This document shows, in pieces, positions 44,307 to 54,182 of a stretch of 64,000 bases of DNA. The translations under genes and the position numbers were made by a program. This DNA comes from Rutstroemia sp. NJR-2017a BVV2. Its lineage: Eukaryota; Ascomycota; Leotiomycetes; Helotiales; Rutstroemiaceae. A model generated the notes under the pieces. It saw nothing but the letters and a program-made list of their open reading frames with translations. It was not told the DNA's origin and did no database searches. The number at the start of each line of letters is the position of its first letter. Position 1 is the first letter of the stretch. Where the stretch lies: assembly GCA_002946415.1 (NCBI GenBank), contig NJPS01000010.1:372001-436000 (forward strand), written 5' to 3'.

Positions 44307-45212
44307 TCATGCTATACCGAGAGGCTTCAGTATCCTCTCTCTTGTTACCCTCGCAGCAACAGCCCCGCCTTTCTGTAATGCAATGGCTCCAATAATAGCA
44401 TACATAGAAGTAGCAAGGACTACTTCTAAACCAGATGCTTCTAAATCATTCCTCTACATAACACCGTCAGTATTTCCATCCAAAAAAAGCACCCAAAAAA
44501 TAATTGCCCAAAAGAAGCACTCACCAGCCTTGGTACCCATCTAATAATATCCACCATACCCATCTGACTTGCTAAACTTGCCAATCTCTTCTTGCCGAGT
44601 GAGTGTTCTAAAGAAGTGTTTGACAAATTTGGTAATCCTTCTAACGCAGGGTGGGTGTATGGTTCTCGCTCATCCTGTGATTCTTCTGCTTTTACCGGAA
44701 CGGGCGACTGTAACAAAGCTAAAGATGTTTGCATATTCACAACGCGCCGACCTACAAATCACAATTGCTCAGTGATTCGCTCTTATCTTATGTAACAAAA
44801 ACATACCGAGATACGCCAGCCGGTCATTGAATCCTCTCCTCCCTTGGTCAAAACTCTTGTGTGTGATAGCAAGCCATTTTACTTCGTCCGTGAGCACTTC
44901 ATTGCCCCCTCGTCCTAGAAATTTGATATAAAATCGATCCAATTTTGCTGGATCATCATTGCATACAAACTCCGGTGTATCGTACTCCGCTGCCCGAGGG
45001 TCGAAAGGCAATTTCATCTGCGGCGGGGTGTATGACCATCTTGGCCGATACTCTTGTTCTTCCACCTTTGGCACTTCTTCAGGTCTAGACGTAGATGAAG
45101 AGAACTGTCGAACATATTTTGAGCGAGAGGATGTGGAGGCGGCGCATGTGCATTTTTGCCGTGCTTGTCTAGTCAGGGATTGAAATGCCCTCGCGGACGT
45201 CTTGGATGCCAT
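44307..45212 (-). CDS. MRPL15: mitochondrial large ribosomal subunit protein mL57 (MrpL15), RNase III-like
   Basis: Three exons (45212-44807, 44751-44525, 44453-44307) give 259 residues. The Arg/Ser-rich N-terminus (MASKTSARAFQSLTRQARQK) is a mitochondrial presequence. The body has the RNase III-like fold without catalysis: DEVKWLAITHKSFDQGRRGFN followed by DRLAYLG (the place of the catalytic signature), then LASQMGMVDIIRWVPRL, and the last exon LEVVLATSMYAIIGAIALQKG. In yeast MrpL15 is a structural protein of the 54S subunit. The splice sites restore each of these blocks. It is divergent from RTT109 with 289 bases between starts. Confidence 0.87.
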
Positions 45213-45501
45213 AGTCTGCGATAGATCGTGGGTAGGTCGATTGGTTATGCTCTTCTCTCCATAAAATTATTCTTCTTGTTGAAGCTCGAGAGTTCTGGGA
45301 AACTTTGTTCCGACGCTAAACTTTATTAGGCGATGACCTAAAAGTGCGCGTCTTCCGGGTCGCAGTGCAGTCGCGTCTCCCAATTCAATTAACGGGCTAG
45401 AAGGTTAGGGGTCTCGTCAATGAACAACTTCTCCCCAACTTATTGTTGTAACTCATGATAATGCTCTTCATGACATTCTTTACACCTTTTTGGCTATAGC
45501 T

Positions 45502-47226
45502 ATGGCTGCGCATGACAGACGTGGTATCAATGGATCGATTAATTATTCTTCGTCTTCTTCCTCTTCTAGCTTAATTCAACAACTTGCTTCTGTTCTCGCA
45601 AAAGACATCTCATTCAAGATCTATCACCTTTCTACCCCTCCAACCAAAACCTCATCTTTGTATTCTGCACCACCCAACGGTCGTCCCGACAAAACTTATT
45701 GCGAAAGTCATTTCCTGACTGTATCGATCCAAACGCCCTCGCAAGAAAATGCACCCGAATTAAGTGAAGTTCTGGTTTTCGCGATCGAGATCCTTATTTA
45801 CTCTACGGCATACGATACCACATTTTTTGTTTCCAAGGCGGATTCGACAGGCTACCTACATCTCCTGAACTTACCAAAGGGGACGCCTTCTCCGATAAGA
45901 GAAATTAGTGGTATATTCTTACGACATTTGGTAGACCAACATCAGAGGAAGAATATTAAAAGCGTCGTCTCCCTGTTTGCGCGAGCTCAAGACCAGTATC
46001 TGTTTCCGGGCAGTGTTGAATACAGCGGGAAGCATGTGTTGGATGATAGAGGATTGGTGCGATGGTGGTGTCGAGTTCTTGATCCTTTGATCGAAACGAC
46101 TGAGGCATCAATCCGCGCTGACAATTCAGCATGGGAAGCAGTGAAAGGCTTTCTCATCGTGCCAGGGCAAGATGAATACGAAACAAGATCATACCTGCCG
46201 GCAAGAGCAAAGTTGTTACAGTCAGACTGTCCTTGGACAATTGGACATCCATTAAAGCAGATCTCGAGACATTTAGATGACATCCCCCCACGATGCCTTG
46301 TCCCTCACTATCCAGACGACCCTAAAGCAAGATTCTTGGATGAATTAGATGAAGAGATAGACCGGAGTCAAGGAGATGGGAGTGGCCATTGGAAAAGTGT
46401 GAAAAGCATCGATCAATTCTGGGAGATGATGGCATACCGTCAAGAGTGCTCTGCGGGACGGCTTGTGGGATTTATCTGGATTGTGTTTACGCCGCTTATT
46501 AAGGACGATTCTTCCGATTTTGCGCCGTCTAGTAGCCAGAGCACAGTGGTAGCGAACGACACCCAGCCCAACTCGTCTTTCGTAACAATGCCTGACAGGA
46601 CGATGACAGCTGCTTCAACGCCTTCAACCTCATTCGCAGGCTCGTTCATGTCTACGGATTTGCACTCAAAGAAAGAAGGGACATTGCCAGGCACGCAACA
46701 AGCTGCAAGCCCATCGGCGCCCTCACGTCCCAGAAAGAAAAGAAAGAAGCTTTCGGGGATCATTGTTCCACGTCAACCGCGGATCAAGACCGAAAACAAG
46801 AACTACCTGCTTGATAAACCTGAAAATACTGCCTACTACAGCTGGCGCGCACAAGGTCGTGGACAAGTCATTGTGGATGAGACGGACTACAATCGTATCA
46901 CGGAACTTCTTCTTCGCTTGGACTTTGCCAACCTGGAATTAGCAAGCTCCAGCTCTCGGAGATGGATCAATGAAGTGCGCTCTGGTGCTGGCAGCATGAG
47001 TAGCTCATGGGGCGCGACGGTTACAGGGACTCGGGCAATAGAGACCGCAGCCAGAGCCGGAGAAGGTAGCATTAACACTCTCAACGTCGGACTCGTGCGG
47101 AAAAAGAGGAAGGCTGGCGCAGAAGATGTAAAAGAATCTACCCCTGGTTCTGCTCCAACGATTCTTCAGCCAGAAAAAGTAAATCTTCTTGGGGCGGGCA
47201 TGATTCGGAAAAAGGCAAAGACCTAG
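45502..47226 (+). CDS. RTT109: histone H3-K56 acetyltransferase Rtt109
   Basis: Single exon, 574 residues from ATG 45502 (MAAHDRRGINGS); the frame stays open a few codons upstream but without an ATG. Rtt109 acetylates H3 Lys56 on new histones with Asf1/Vps75 and supports replication-coupled nucleosome assembly and genome stability; it is fungus-specific. Visible blocks: CESHFLTVSIQTP, AIEILIYSTAYDTTFFVSKAD, DDRGLVRWWCRVLDPLI, FLDELDEEI, SIDQFWEMMAYRQECSAGR followed by LVGFIWIVF. The C-terminus carries a basic nuclear-type segment (RPRKKRKKLSG) and a block AYYSWRAQGRGQVIVDETDY seen in filamentous orthologues. Confidence 0.93.
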   Translation: MAAHDRRGINGSINYSSSSSSSSLIQQLASVLAKDISFKIYHLSTPPTKTSSLYSAPPNGRPDKTYCESHFLTVSIQTPSQENAPELSEVLVFAIEILIYSTAYDTTFFVSKADSTGYLHLLNLPKGTPSPIREISGIFLRHLVDQHQRKNIKSVVSLFARAQDQYLFPGSVEYSGKHVLDDRGLVRWWCRVLDPLIETTEASIRADNSAWEAVKGFLIVPGQDEYETRSYLPARAKLLQSDCPWTIGHPLKQISRHLDDIPPRCLVPHYPDDPKARFLDELDEEIDRSQGDGSGHWKSVKSIDQFWEMMAYRQECSAGRLVGFIWIVFTPLIKDDSSDFAPSSSQSTVVANDTQPNSSFVTMPDRTMTAASTPSTSFAGSFMSTDLHSKKEGTLPGTQQAASPSAPSRPRKKRKKLSGIIVPRQPRIKTENKNYLLDKPENTAYYSWRAQGRGQVIVDETDYNRITELLLRLDFANLELASSSSRRWINEVRSGAGSMSSSWGATVTGTRAIETAARAGEGSINTLNVGLVRKKRKAGAEDVKESTPGSAPTILQPEKVNLLGAGMIRKKAKT

Positions 47227-48258
47227 AGGCTTAAATTGAAGGTCACTATATTCGCGGTATTTTTTTGGATTCTGGAAAGAGTGCGCCCTAGCATGGAGTT
47301 GGAAACGGAAGGTTTTTATATATGAATACCCAGGACAAACATGGTTCACGCAATTTCACAATATCTAACAGTACCTCTTTTCTGTATTAAACCCGTGTGA
47401 ATATCCCAAGCGAAAGATCTCATGATACGAAGGTGTGCCAAGATATGGACCATTGAGATCCACGATACAACTCATCTGTTGTCAAAAATACTCTTGGTTC
47501 CGAAGGTAGGTTAAAGGATCTAGTAATTGCATTACGAAGTCCATCTCACACCGCAGCCTGAGACCACCATGGGTTGGCGGTTGGCTGGCTACACAGAACA
47601 GAGCCGTTCTGCCAGGGTAAGATTACATAAAGAATGCTAAGCTTCCCCCATCTTTCAGGAGATGCACAGATCTACTCGTATCGAAGCGAGAAATTCCTCT
47701 TTGGTACATAGTATAGGCCCACTCGTGTTATACGGTACAGTATTTCCGTTTGGCGCCTAGCCCAACAGGTACTGTAATCGCTGCGCAGCAGCTTACTCAT
47801 GAGGATAGAGATACGGGAGGCCCCGCGTTGGTGTGCTGTTCTACATATGGTATATCCGGGCTTGGGTCTGAAGGATCATTCTCAACATTAAGCTTCCCCA
47901 TTCATCGCCTCGTACCGTACTTAACCTTTCTCGAGTGGCATTTTAGTTTGGTCAGAGACGTTCTGCTGACGGAGGTCGAGCATAGATGGTTTCTATTTTC
48001 GATCTGCAGGTGCCGGCTGGTCGGTCGGTAGGCCTAGTCTTGGTCATATGCCACAAGGGGTCAAGCACCGACTATGATGTACTGCGAAGCTGCTTTTCTG
48101 GCCTGCGGTTTCTTTGGGTGAATGAGTAAGATGTTTGTTTGTTGTAGGTTCTTACATGTCGGGATTTGTCGTATAGGTATAACCTTATGTATGCATGTCT
48201 GTATGTATATATGAATGTAAGTCTCTGACTAACCCATCAGTCATTGCGATTTTTAACA
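47227..48258. other. intergenic, no gene seen
   Basis: 3' flank of RTT109 and promoter of the RTA1-like gene. Short repeats of tgtatgtata type near 48190. No convincing ORF. Confidence 0.5.
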
Positions 48259-49537
48259 ATGCTCCCGCATTCCCTTCTCGTATCCGCGATATGGGTGCTT
48301 GTACTAGTTAAATTCCCCGATTCCGCCAATGCGCGGCACATTCCTCGAGGCGCGCTTGTCCTTTCACCTCGTTCACGCGTTGCGTCTTCTGATGATGGGA
48401 TAGCAAGTATGGCTGTTCCTACTGCTCTTGTTTGCGCTTCGGAGGGGGGTGTGTACGATGTATACGGCTCATTGAGTTTCCCTGCTGCTTTGGGGTTGAC
48501 GATCATTTTCGGTGTTCTTACGATAGTGCACACGGGGCAAGCGATTTACTATTTGAAAGTAAGTAACTCCTTCTCCTCGCTCAAAACAACAAAATAACTA
48601 ACCTCCCCCTCCCAGCCCTACACCTACCCCCTCCTAACCTCCACCCTCTGGACCTTCCTCTCCTTCCTCCTCCTCTCCCTTCCCCATCCGCATCCCCTCC
48701 TCCCCCTCCTCTCCACCAACCTCCTCCTCATCTCCCCCCTCTGGCTCACCACCTACCTGCACCTCCTCCTCCCGCACCTAACCACCCATTTCCTGCCCAC
48801 CCACTCGCTGCTCAGTCTCCGCGCCCCGGTTCTCCGCGTCCTATCTCTTATCTTCACACTCCCTGTCGCGGGGCTGCAGGTAGTGGGTGTGATGAGAGGG
48901 GTTGAGAATCACGGGAGGATATTATTTGCGCTGGGTGTTATGTTGCAGGGGGTTGGAGTTTTGATTTTTATCGGTATGTTGGGTGTGCTGGATAGAGAAG
49001 TTAGAAGATTGGAAAGCGGGGGTGTTTTGGAAAGGGGGAAGAAGGGGTGGAGAAGAGGGGTTTGGACGGGGTATGGAAGTGCGGGGATGGTTTTGGTAGG
49101 TGCTTTTTTCTTTCCCTTGATGTTTCTCCTATTATCTTTGCTTTTGCTTGGAGAGGAAATTAACACCAACCAAAAAGATCATCCTCCTATCCCGTCTCAT
49201 TCGCCTCCTCTCACCCAGCACAATGCCAAGTAAACAGCTCATCCATATACTAGAAGTATTCCCGCTACTTCTCGCGACGATCTCGTGGAATGTGCTGCAC
49301 CCGGGGAGGATATTGGTGGGGGAGGATGAAATAGGGAGCTTGTGGGGGGCGGAGTTTAAATATACGAGGGGTTTGGGTGTGGATACGGTGGAGGAGGATG
49401 GGTTGGGGGCTGGGGGCAGAGATGGGATGGGAGATAAGTGTGAGGATGGGTGTGAAAGAATAGAGGCGGAGAAAAGATGGATGTATGAGGTTGAGAGTCG
49501 GATGAGATATTATAGCTCGTTGCGGGATGAGATTTGA
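48259..49537 (+). CDS. RTA1-like seven-span membrane protein
   Basis: Three exons (48259-48558, 48616-49095, 49178-49537) give 379 residues. It starts with a hydrophobic leader (MLPHSLLVSAIWVLVLV). Family blocks in order: YGSLSFPAALGLTIIFGVLTI, HTGQAIYYLK|PYTYPLL, LRAPVLRVLSLIF, LPVAGLQVVGVMRGVENHGRI, and at the end LEVFPLLLATISWNVLHPGR. Splicing out 49096-49177 is needed to bring LSRLIRLLS next to the last span. RTA1/RTM1-type proteins are stress-induced plasma-membrane or ER proteins linked to lipid translocation and drug tolerance. Codon use in spans 3-4 is almost all CTC/CTA leucine, giving a strongly pyrimidine-rich coding strand. Confidence 0.75.
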
Positions 49538-49959
49538 AGAATTGCATTGTTCGGATATATTTGGATGTTTGTGCTAGAAGTTTTTGTGAATGTCTGTTCT
49601 TCGCTGTTGGACTGGCTTTGTGTAAGGTCATGAGAACTGGAAGTTGACTTATAACAGTAAATTGGTGACATGGGCGGTATTGCTGCGTCTAGAGTAACGA
49701 AAGGACAAGCAAAAGTTGGAAAAATGTTTCGATATGATTTTATCCATCATTAGAGGTTCTAATAAGTCTACTCAGCTAAGATGATTAGTTGCACGAAGAC
49801 CAGAAAGATAGACAAGCCTTATCTGGGACATCATGAAACAATAATCTCCTTATATGTATGGTCTCATAAAAATAAATGTCCTTATATGTTCGTTCATGTG
49901 AACCTATATAGCAATCAAATACACAAGATATCACACTCTTTTCTCCCCTCCCCCCTATT
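49538..49959. other. intergenic between convergent genes
   Basis: 3' flanks of the RTA1-like and LCCL genes; A/T-leaning, nothing else seen. Confidence 0.5.
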
Positions 49960-51906
49960 TTACAAAGTAAGTACCTCCCCATCCAAAGACCGACTCTTAA
50001 CTTTACTCGGCCCCTTCTTCATCTGCGTCCATGACCCATCCGCGTTCCATGTCCCCGCTTTAGTATAATCCCAACTCCTAGGCCCCTGCATGTACGCAAA
50101 TCTAAAATACTCCGGTTCTTCATCGAAAGACGGATCCTTCGGCCAGATGAAATGTTTGTTACTGCTATAACTATCATCGGTATATCCTCTAAAACGCTCT
50201 ACATCGTTGACTAGCACGCTGATGCCGTCGAAAGGATCGGGTGGAGGAAGCCACGAGAAGGAGATGGTGGAAACGTTTCCGACTGTTGCGATGGTGGGTT
50301 CAAGTATTTTTGGGAGGGCGGAATTATGCGGAGCGTCGCCTTGAAGTGCGGCGGGTGTTTGCAGCACGGGATCGAAGCCCCAGCGTGCGATGCCGTTGAT
50401 GAAGAGGCCAACTAGAAGACCTTGGTAGAGAAGAGCGGGACGGGTCTGCATGCTTGTACCGGGGAGGAGGAGCAGCGCAAGGATATAGTGATGGATACGT
50501 AGAGAAAGACCGGGTATCAAGAGGGATATGATGATCGCAGTGAGGAAAATGCCGTATAGGCCGAGGTAGCGGAGTAGACGGCCTTCCATGCGGAAGTAGA
50601 TAGCTTGTTTAATGACGACTGCGAAGAGGAATAGAATGATTAGAGCGAGGGCAAGTTTTGCGCCTGGCTGCTGGTTGATATCGTGAGCGTTGAGTCGTTG
50701 AATAGGTATCCACTCGAATGTGTAATTAGATAACGTTCCAACCCAACACCCGCCGAGCCACAAGATGGTCTTCTCAACTTGAGCTGTTAAACCAATCAAA
50801 GTGCGTCGAACACCCATGTATCTGTAGATGACAAACGCACAGAATGCGGCTGGTAGAAATTTTCCTAAAATATTCGAAACGAGATCAGTCATGCTAGAAT
50901 GGTATGGTGGATCAGAACCAAGCCCAGTGTGAGCAAACAGTCCAGTAAATATCGAGAAGAAGAACAGCGCTGGCGAGTCTGTGAAGAGCGACAGTAAGAT
51001 GGTAAAAGTAAGAGACACAAAGAGAAGCGACCAGCGCTCATCTTTGGCCTTGCAGGAAATTCCTTCCTCGAATGAGAATGATGATGGGAAACCGGAATCG
51101 AAACCAATGCTTTTTATGCCGTGCTTTTTCGAGCTCTGGAAGTTGTGGTGCTCTCCGACCAGAGTAACAACACCACAGCCGCCTTTGGTATTGTCGATGA
51201 CGCCTGCATGGATAGCAGCTCCACAGATAAAACTATCACTCCGATAGATCGCTTTATTGTTGTCTTCTGAAGGGCCTCCAATCACCAACGGCCTGTACAT
51301 TATTTCTTGGGCGCCGACAGCTCGAGGGTTCAGAACCATATGACTGGCGCAATTTGCCGGACACCTGAACGCGAATCCACTGCCATTAAACGGCCTACAA
51401 TCATTCCCATTAAGCCCACAGCTGTTCCCTGAAACCCAATATGTATTTCCACATCCAATATTTCCTGGTGTCCCCCAATTCGCAATTTCAGTAGTGATTG
51501 TGCTCTGCTTTAACACGAGCGCAAATGAGAGAATCCAGCAAAAGTAAAATGCCACCAAAAGTGTTATCCTATGTTTCCTCTTGGGCACATATCGGTCCAG
51601 AAGTCGCAAAGGCGCTTCTTGGACGGATGGAAACCACGGGTTTACGACATTGATCCGCGGGGGCTCTGGTCCTTTAGCCCACTGCAGAGCTCGCTTGCTC
51701 ATACGTCGGACCGGAACGGGAATCCATCTCAAGTATCGATACGAGGACTGATCTTGCAGAAAACGCGGGGTTGGAGGGGAGCTGTCGTCCGAAAGTTCGT
51801 TCATCGGTAGAAGATTGGTTCGAACAGATTGGTCAATGGGATCGTCAGGATGATCATGATCTCTGAAGCGAGGTCGACCGACTTCTAAGTCGTGTTCGTC
51901 TTCCAT
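49960..51906 (-). CDS. LCCL-domain multi-span membrane protein
   Basis: Single exon, 648 residues (MEDEHDLEVGRPRFRD). A cytoplasmic N-terminus of about 110 residues is followed by a first span (ITLLVAFYFCWILSFALVL), then a luminal cysteine-rich LCCL domain at about 145-275 (NTYWVSGNSCGLNGNDCRPF, SFICGAAIHAGVIDN, GGCGVVTLVG). About seven further spans follow (WSLLFVSLTFTILLSLF, FLPAAFCAFVIYRYM, LALALIILFLFAVVIKQAIYF and others), then a soluble tail whose VGNVSTISFSWLPPPDPFDG resembles a fibronectin-III strand pattern. Fungal LCCL membrane proteins are widespread but functionally undefined. It diverges from QTRT2. Confidence 0.86.
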   Translation of the reverse strand: MEDEHDLEVGRPRFRDHDHPDDPIDQSVRTNLLPMNELSDDSSPPTPRFLQDQSSYRYLRWIPVPVRRMSKRALQWAKGPEPPRINVVNPWFPSVQEAPLRLLDRYVPKRKHRITLLVAFYFCWILSFALVLKQSTITTEIANWGTPGNIGCGNTYWVSGNSCGLNGNDCRPFNGSGFAFRCPANCASHMVLNPRAVGAQEIMYRPLVIGGPSEDNNKAIYRSDSFICGAAIHAGVIDNTKGGCGVVTLVGEHHNFQSSKKHGIKSIGFDSGFPSSFSFEEGISCKAKDERWSLLFVSLTFTILLSLFTDSPALFFFSIFTGLFAHTGLGSDPPYHSSMTDLVSNILGKFLPAAFCAFVIYRYMGVRRTLIGLTAQVEKTILWLGGCWVGTLSNYTFEWIPIQRLNAHDINQQPGAKLALALIILFLFAVVIKQAIYFRMEGRLLRYLGLYGIFLTAIIISLLIPGLSLRIHHYILALLLLPGTSMQTRPALLYQGLLVGLFINGIARWGFDPVLQTPAALQGDAPHNSALPKILEPTIATVGNVSTISFSWLPPPDPFDGISVLVNDVERFRGYTDDSYSSNKHFIWPKDPSFDEEPEYFRFAYMQGPRSWDYTKAGTWNADGSWTQMKKGPSKVKSRSLDGEVLTL

Positions 51907-52557
51907 GCTGAATCACAGTATGCGCCGTGAAGCTGATCTGAACTTGAAGATCCGAAGCTGCCGAGCAACGTTCCCTCGACTGGGTATTCGCTACTTGATT
52001 TTCATAACAAAGTTTCTTGAATTGCAAAGCAGAGAAATGATGAGCGTCAAGCCAAAACTACAAGTTCAAAAACCGCCGGCTAGCAAGGTAAACATGCAAA
52101 ACGTGTAAACGATGAAATGCAGAAGTGCGAAGTGTACGAGTAAAATGTTACAGAAGCTCAAAACATGGAACAGAGCTTCACCAGCCATCGATAAGGATAA
52201 GAAAAGCCGAGGGCGATCTTGGCACCAATCATGCATGGGACTAGCTTTTAGCTCGATCCTTCGAAGCTAGTACTATTTGGGCGCTTCCTCATCTATTTTT
52301 GCTGCTGATATCAAAGTACTGGACCCTCCAACCCTCCAACCCGCCCAGCAGACAAGACAGTAGAAATGCTGGTGAGAAACTCACGAGTATATTTGGATTC
52401 CATAGTCTCGCTGGATACGTTCTGAGGGTTACTGGCCTGCAGAAAAATCAGTATCTTTAGCCTTCCTCGAAGCAAGGTCTTGACTCAGAACCTCCTAAGA
52501 CTCGGCACTCCAACTCTGCCATACTCGCACTTGAAAGCCTCTTTCAATATACTCAAG
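51907..52557. promoter_or_regulatory. divergent promoter region LCCL protein / QTRT2
   Basis: About 650 bases between two start codons. The open frame of QTRT2 extends left to about 52480 but without an ATG. A short direct repeat ccctccaa occurs near 52325-52340. Confidence 0.45.
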
Positions 52558-54002
52558 ATGGCTTCAAGGAAGCAGACGAAGCTCGGCTTCGAGATCTTGA
52601 GCAACTCGGACCCTACTTCTGGTGCAAGACTAGGTAGACTTGCTGTTCAAGGACGAAAAGCCCTTGAAACACCAGGTTTTATAGCCGTTACCTCTAGAGG
52701 CGTTGTGCCACATATGACCCCGGATGTCGTTGCAGCTCATGCCCAGTTTGGAGGTGTCCATATGGCATTAGAAGACTGTAGGTCTCATGTTATCTTATTA
52801 CTGTGCAGCCCTGATATTTTCTAGTCATAGAGAAGAATAACAAAACCACTCCTCCTATTTTGAACTGTCCTGAGAGTACGTCTGCTCTTCACGCTTTCAC
52901 TGCTCTTCCGACATCTCTTATATCACTTCTTGCGCCGAGAAGAACACCGGCCGTCACTGCTCCTAATGGAAATGCCAACACGTCCATTTCTGTTTTTACC
53001 TCTACAGGATTCCAAGTTCTTCCAAACAAGTCCTACATAAACTCTATTGAGACTTTGCGGCCAGATATCGCCGTGGCACTAGCGGACATCCCATATGGAA
53101 CTACCGCTGGTCAGAAGCGCACCGCAAAGATGGGCGACAGAAGTGGACAATGGCTCTCCCAACTTCTAACTGACAAGCCAGATGACCAACCCGTCTTCGC
53201 CCCAGTTCTTCCAATCGACTACCAGAGTCAATGGGAATATCTCAACTACATCGCCGACGATCTCGTCGACAACATCTCCGGCCTCGCCTTCTACGACTCC
53301 AACATGCTCCCCGACATCCCCGCCACAACAGCCATGTCCACGCTCCCTCGTCTTTCACTCGACGAACCATCGTCCCCCCACCACATCCTCAGACAAATCT
53401 CCCTCGGCATGGACATTTTCACCATCCCTTTCATCAACTTCGCCACCGACGCCGGCATCGCATTAACATTCGAATTCCCCTCCCCCCGCACCTCCACCTC
53501 CTCCGTCTCCACCCCCAACAGCTCGATCCTCCCCCTCGGAATCGACATGTGGACCCCCACGCACTCCACCTCCCTTCTCCCGCTCTCCCCCTCCTGCACC
53601 TGCTACGCTTGTACATCGCACCACCGCGCCTTCATCCAGCACCTGCTATCCGCGAAAGAAATGCTCGGATGGGTGCTCCTGCAAATCCACAACCACTATA
53701 CACTCTCCACATTCTTCTCCTCTATCCGGCAAAGTATCCAGAACGGGACATTCGAGAAAGATTGCGAGGAATTTGCGCGGGTCTACGAAAGCGAGTTGCC
53801 GGAGAAGAGCGGACAGGGACCGAGGGTAAGAGGGTATCATTTTAAGAGCGAGGGGCCGGGGGAGGGGAAGAAGAATAAGGCGGCGTGGGCGGCGGATTTT
53901 GGAAGTACGACGAATAGGAAGGAGGTGGATGTTGGGCTGGTGCCAGAGGAGGGAGCGGAGGGGCTGCAGGATAAGGGGTTTGCGGAGAAGGTGGATGTGT
54001 AA
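52558..54002 (+). CDS. QTRT2: queuine tRNA-ribosyltransferase accessory subunit 2
   Basis: Two exons (52558-52777, 52825-54002) give 465 residues from the first ATG (MASRKQTKLGFEILS). Blocks typical of the accessory subunit: LETPGFIAVTSRGVVPHMTP, ALHAFTALPTSLISLLAPRR, FTSTGFQVLPNKSYINSIETL. The zinc site CTCYACTSHH near residue 331 plus HNHY about 30 residues later is intact. The catalytic subunit QTRT1 exchanges guanine-34 of tRNA for queuine; QTRT2 is its partner. The catalytic aspartates of QTRT1 are not expected here, so the accessory role is the better reading. The ending GYHFKSEGPGEGKKNK and an acidic tail are common in fungal members. Confidence 0.85.
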
Positions 54003-54182
54003 ATAGAGGAAGATACAAGTTAGAGATATATTATCTGAATAGGTTTGGATATGTTTTGTGAGGTAGAGTACTCTAAGCCATACCATGATGTGGCTCGCGA
54101 GGGCGGGATGTTCTCGCCAAAGACACCGAACCTTATATTCATCAACATAACTACAACCCAGGCCACCATTCCCACCCCTCAT

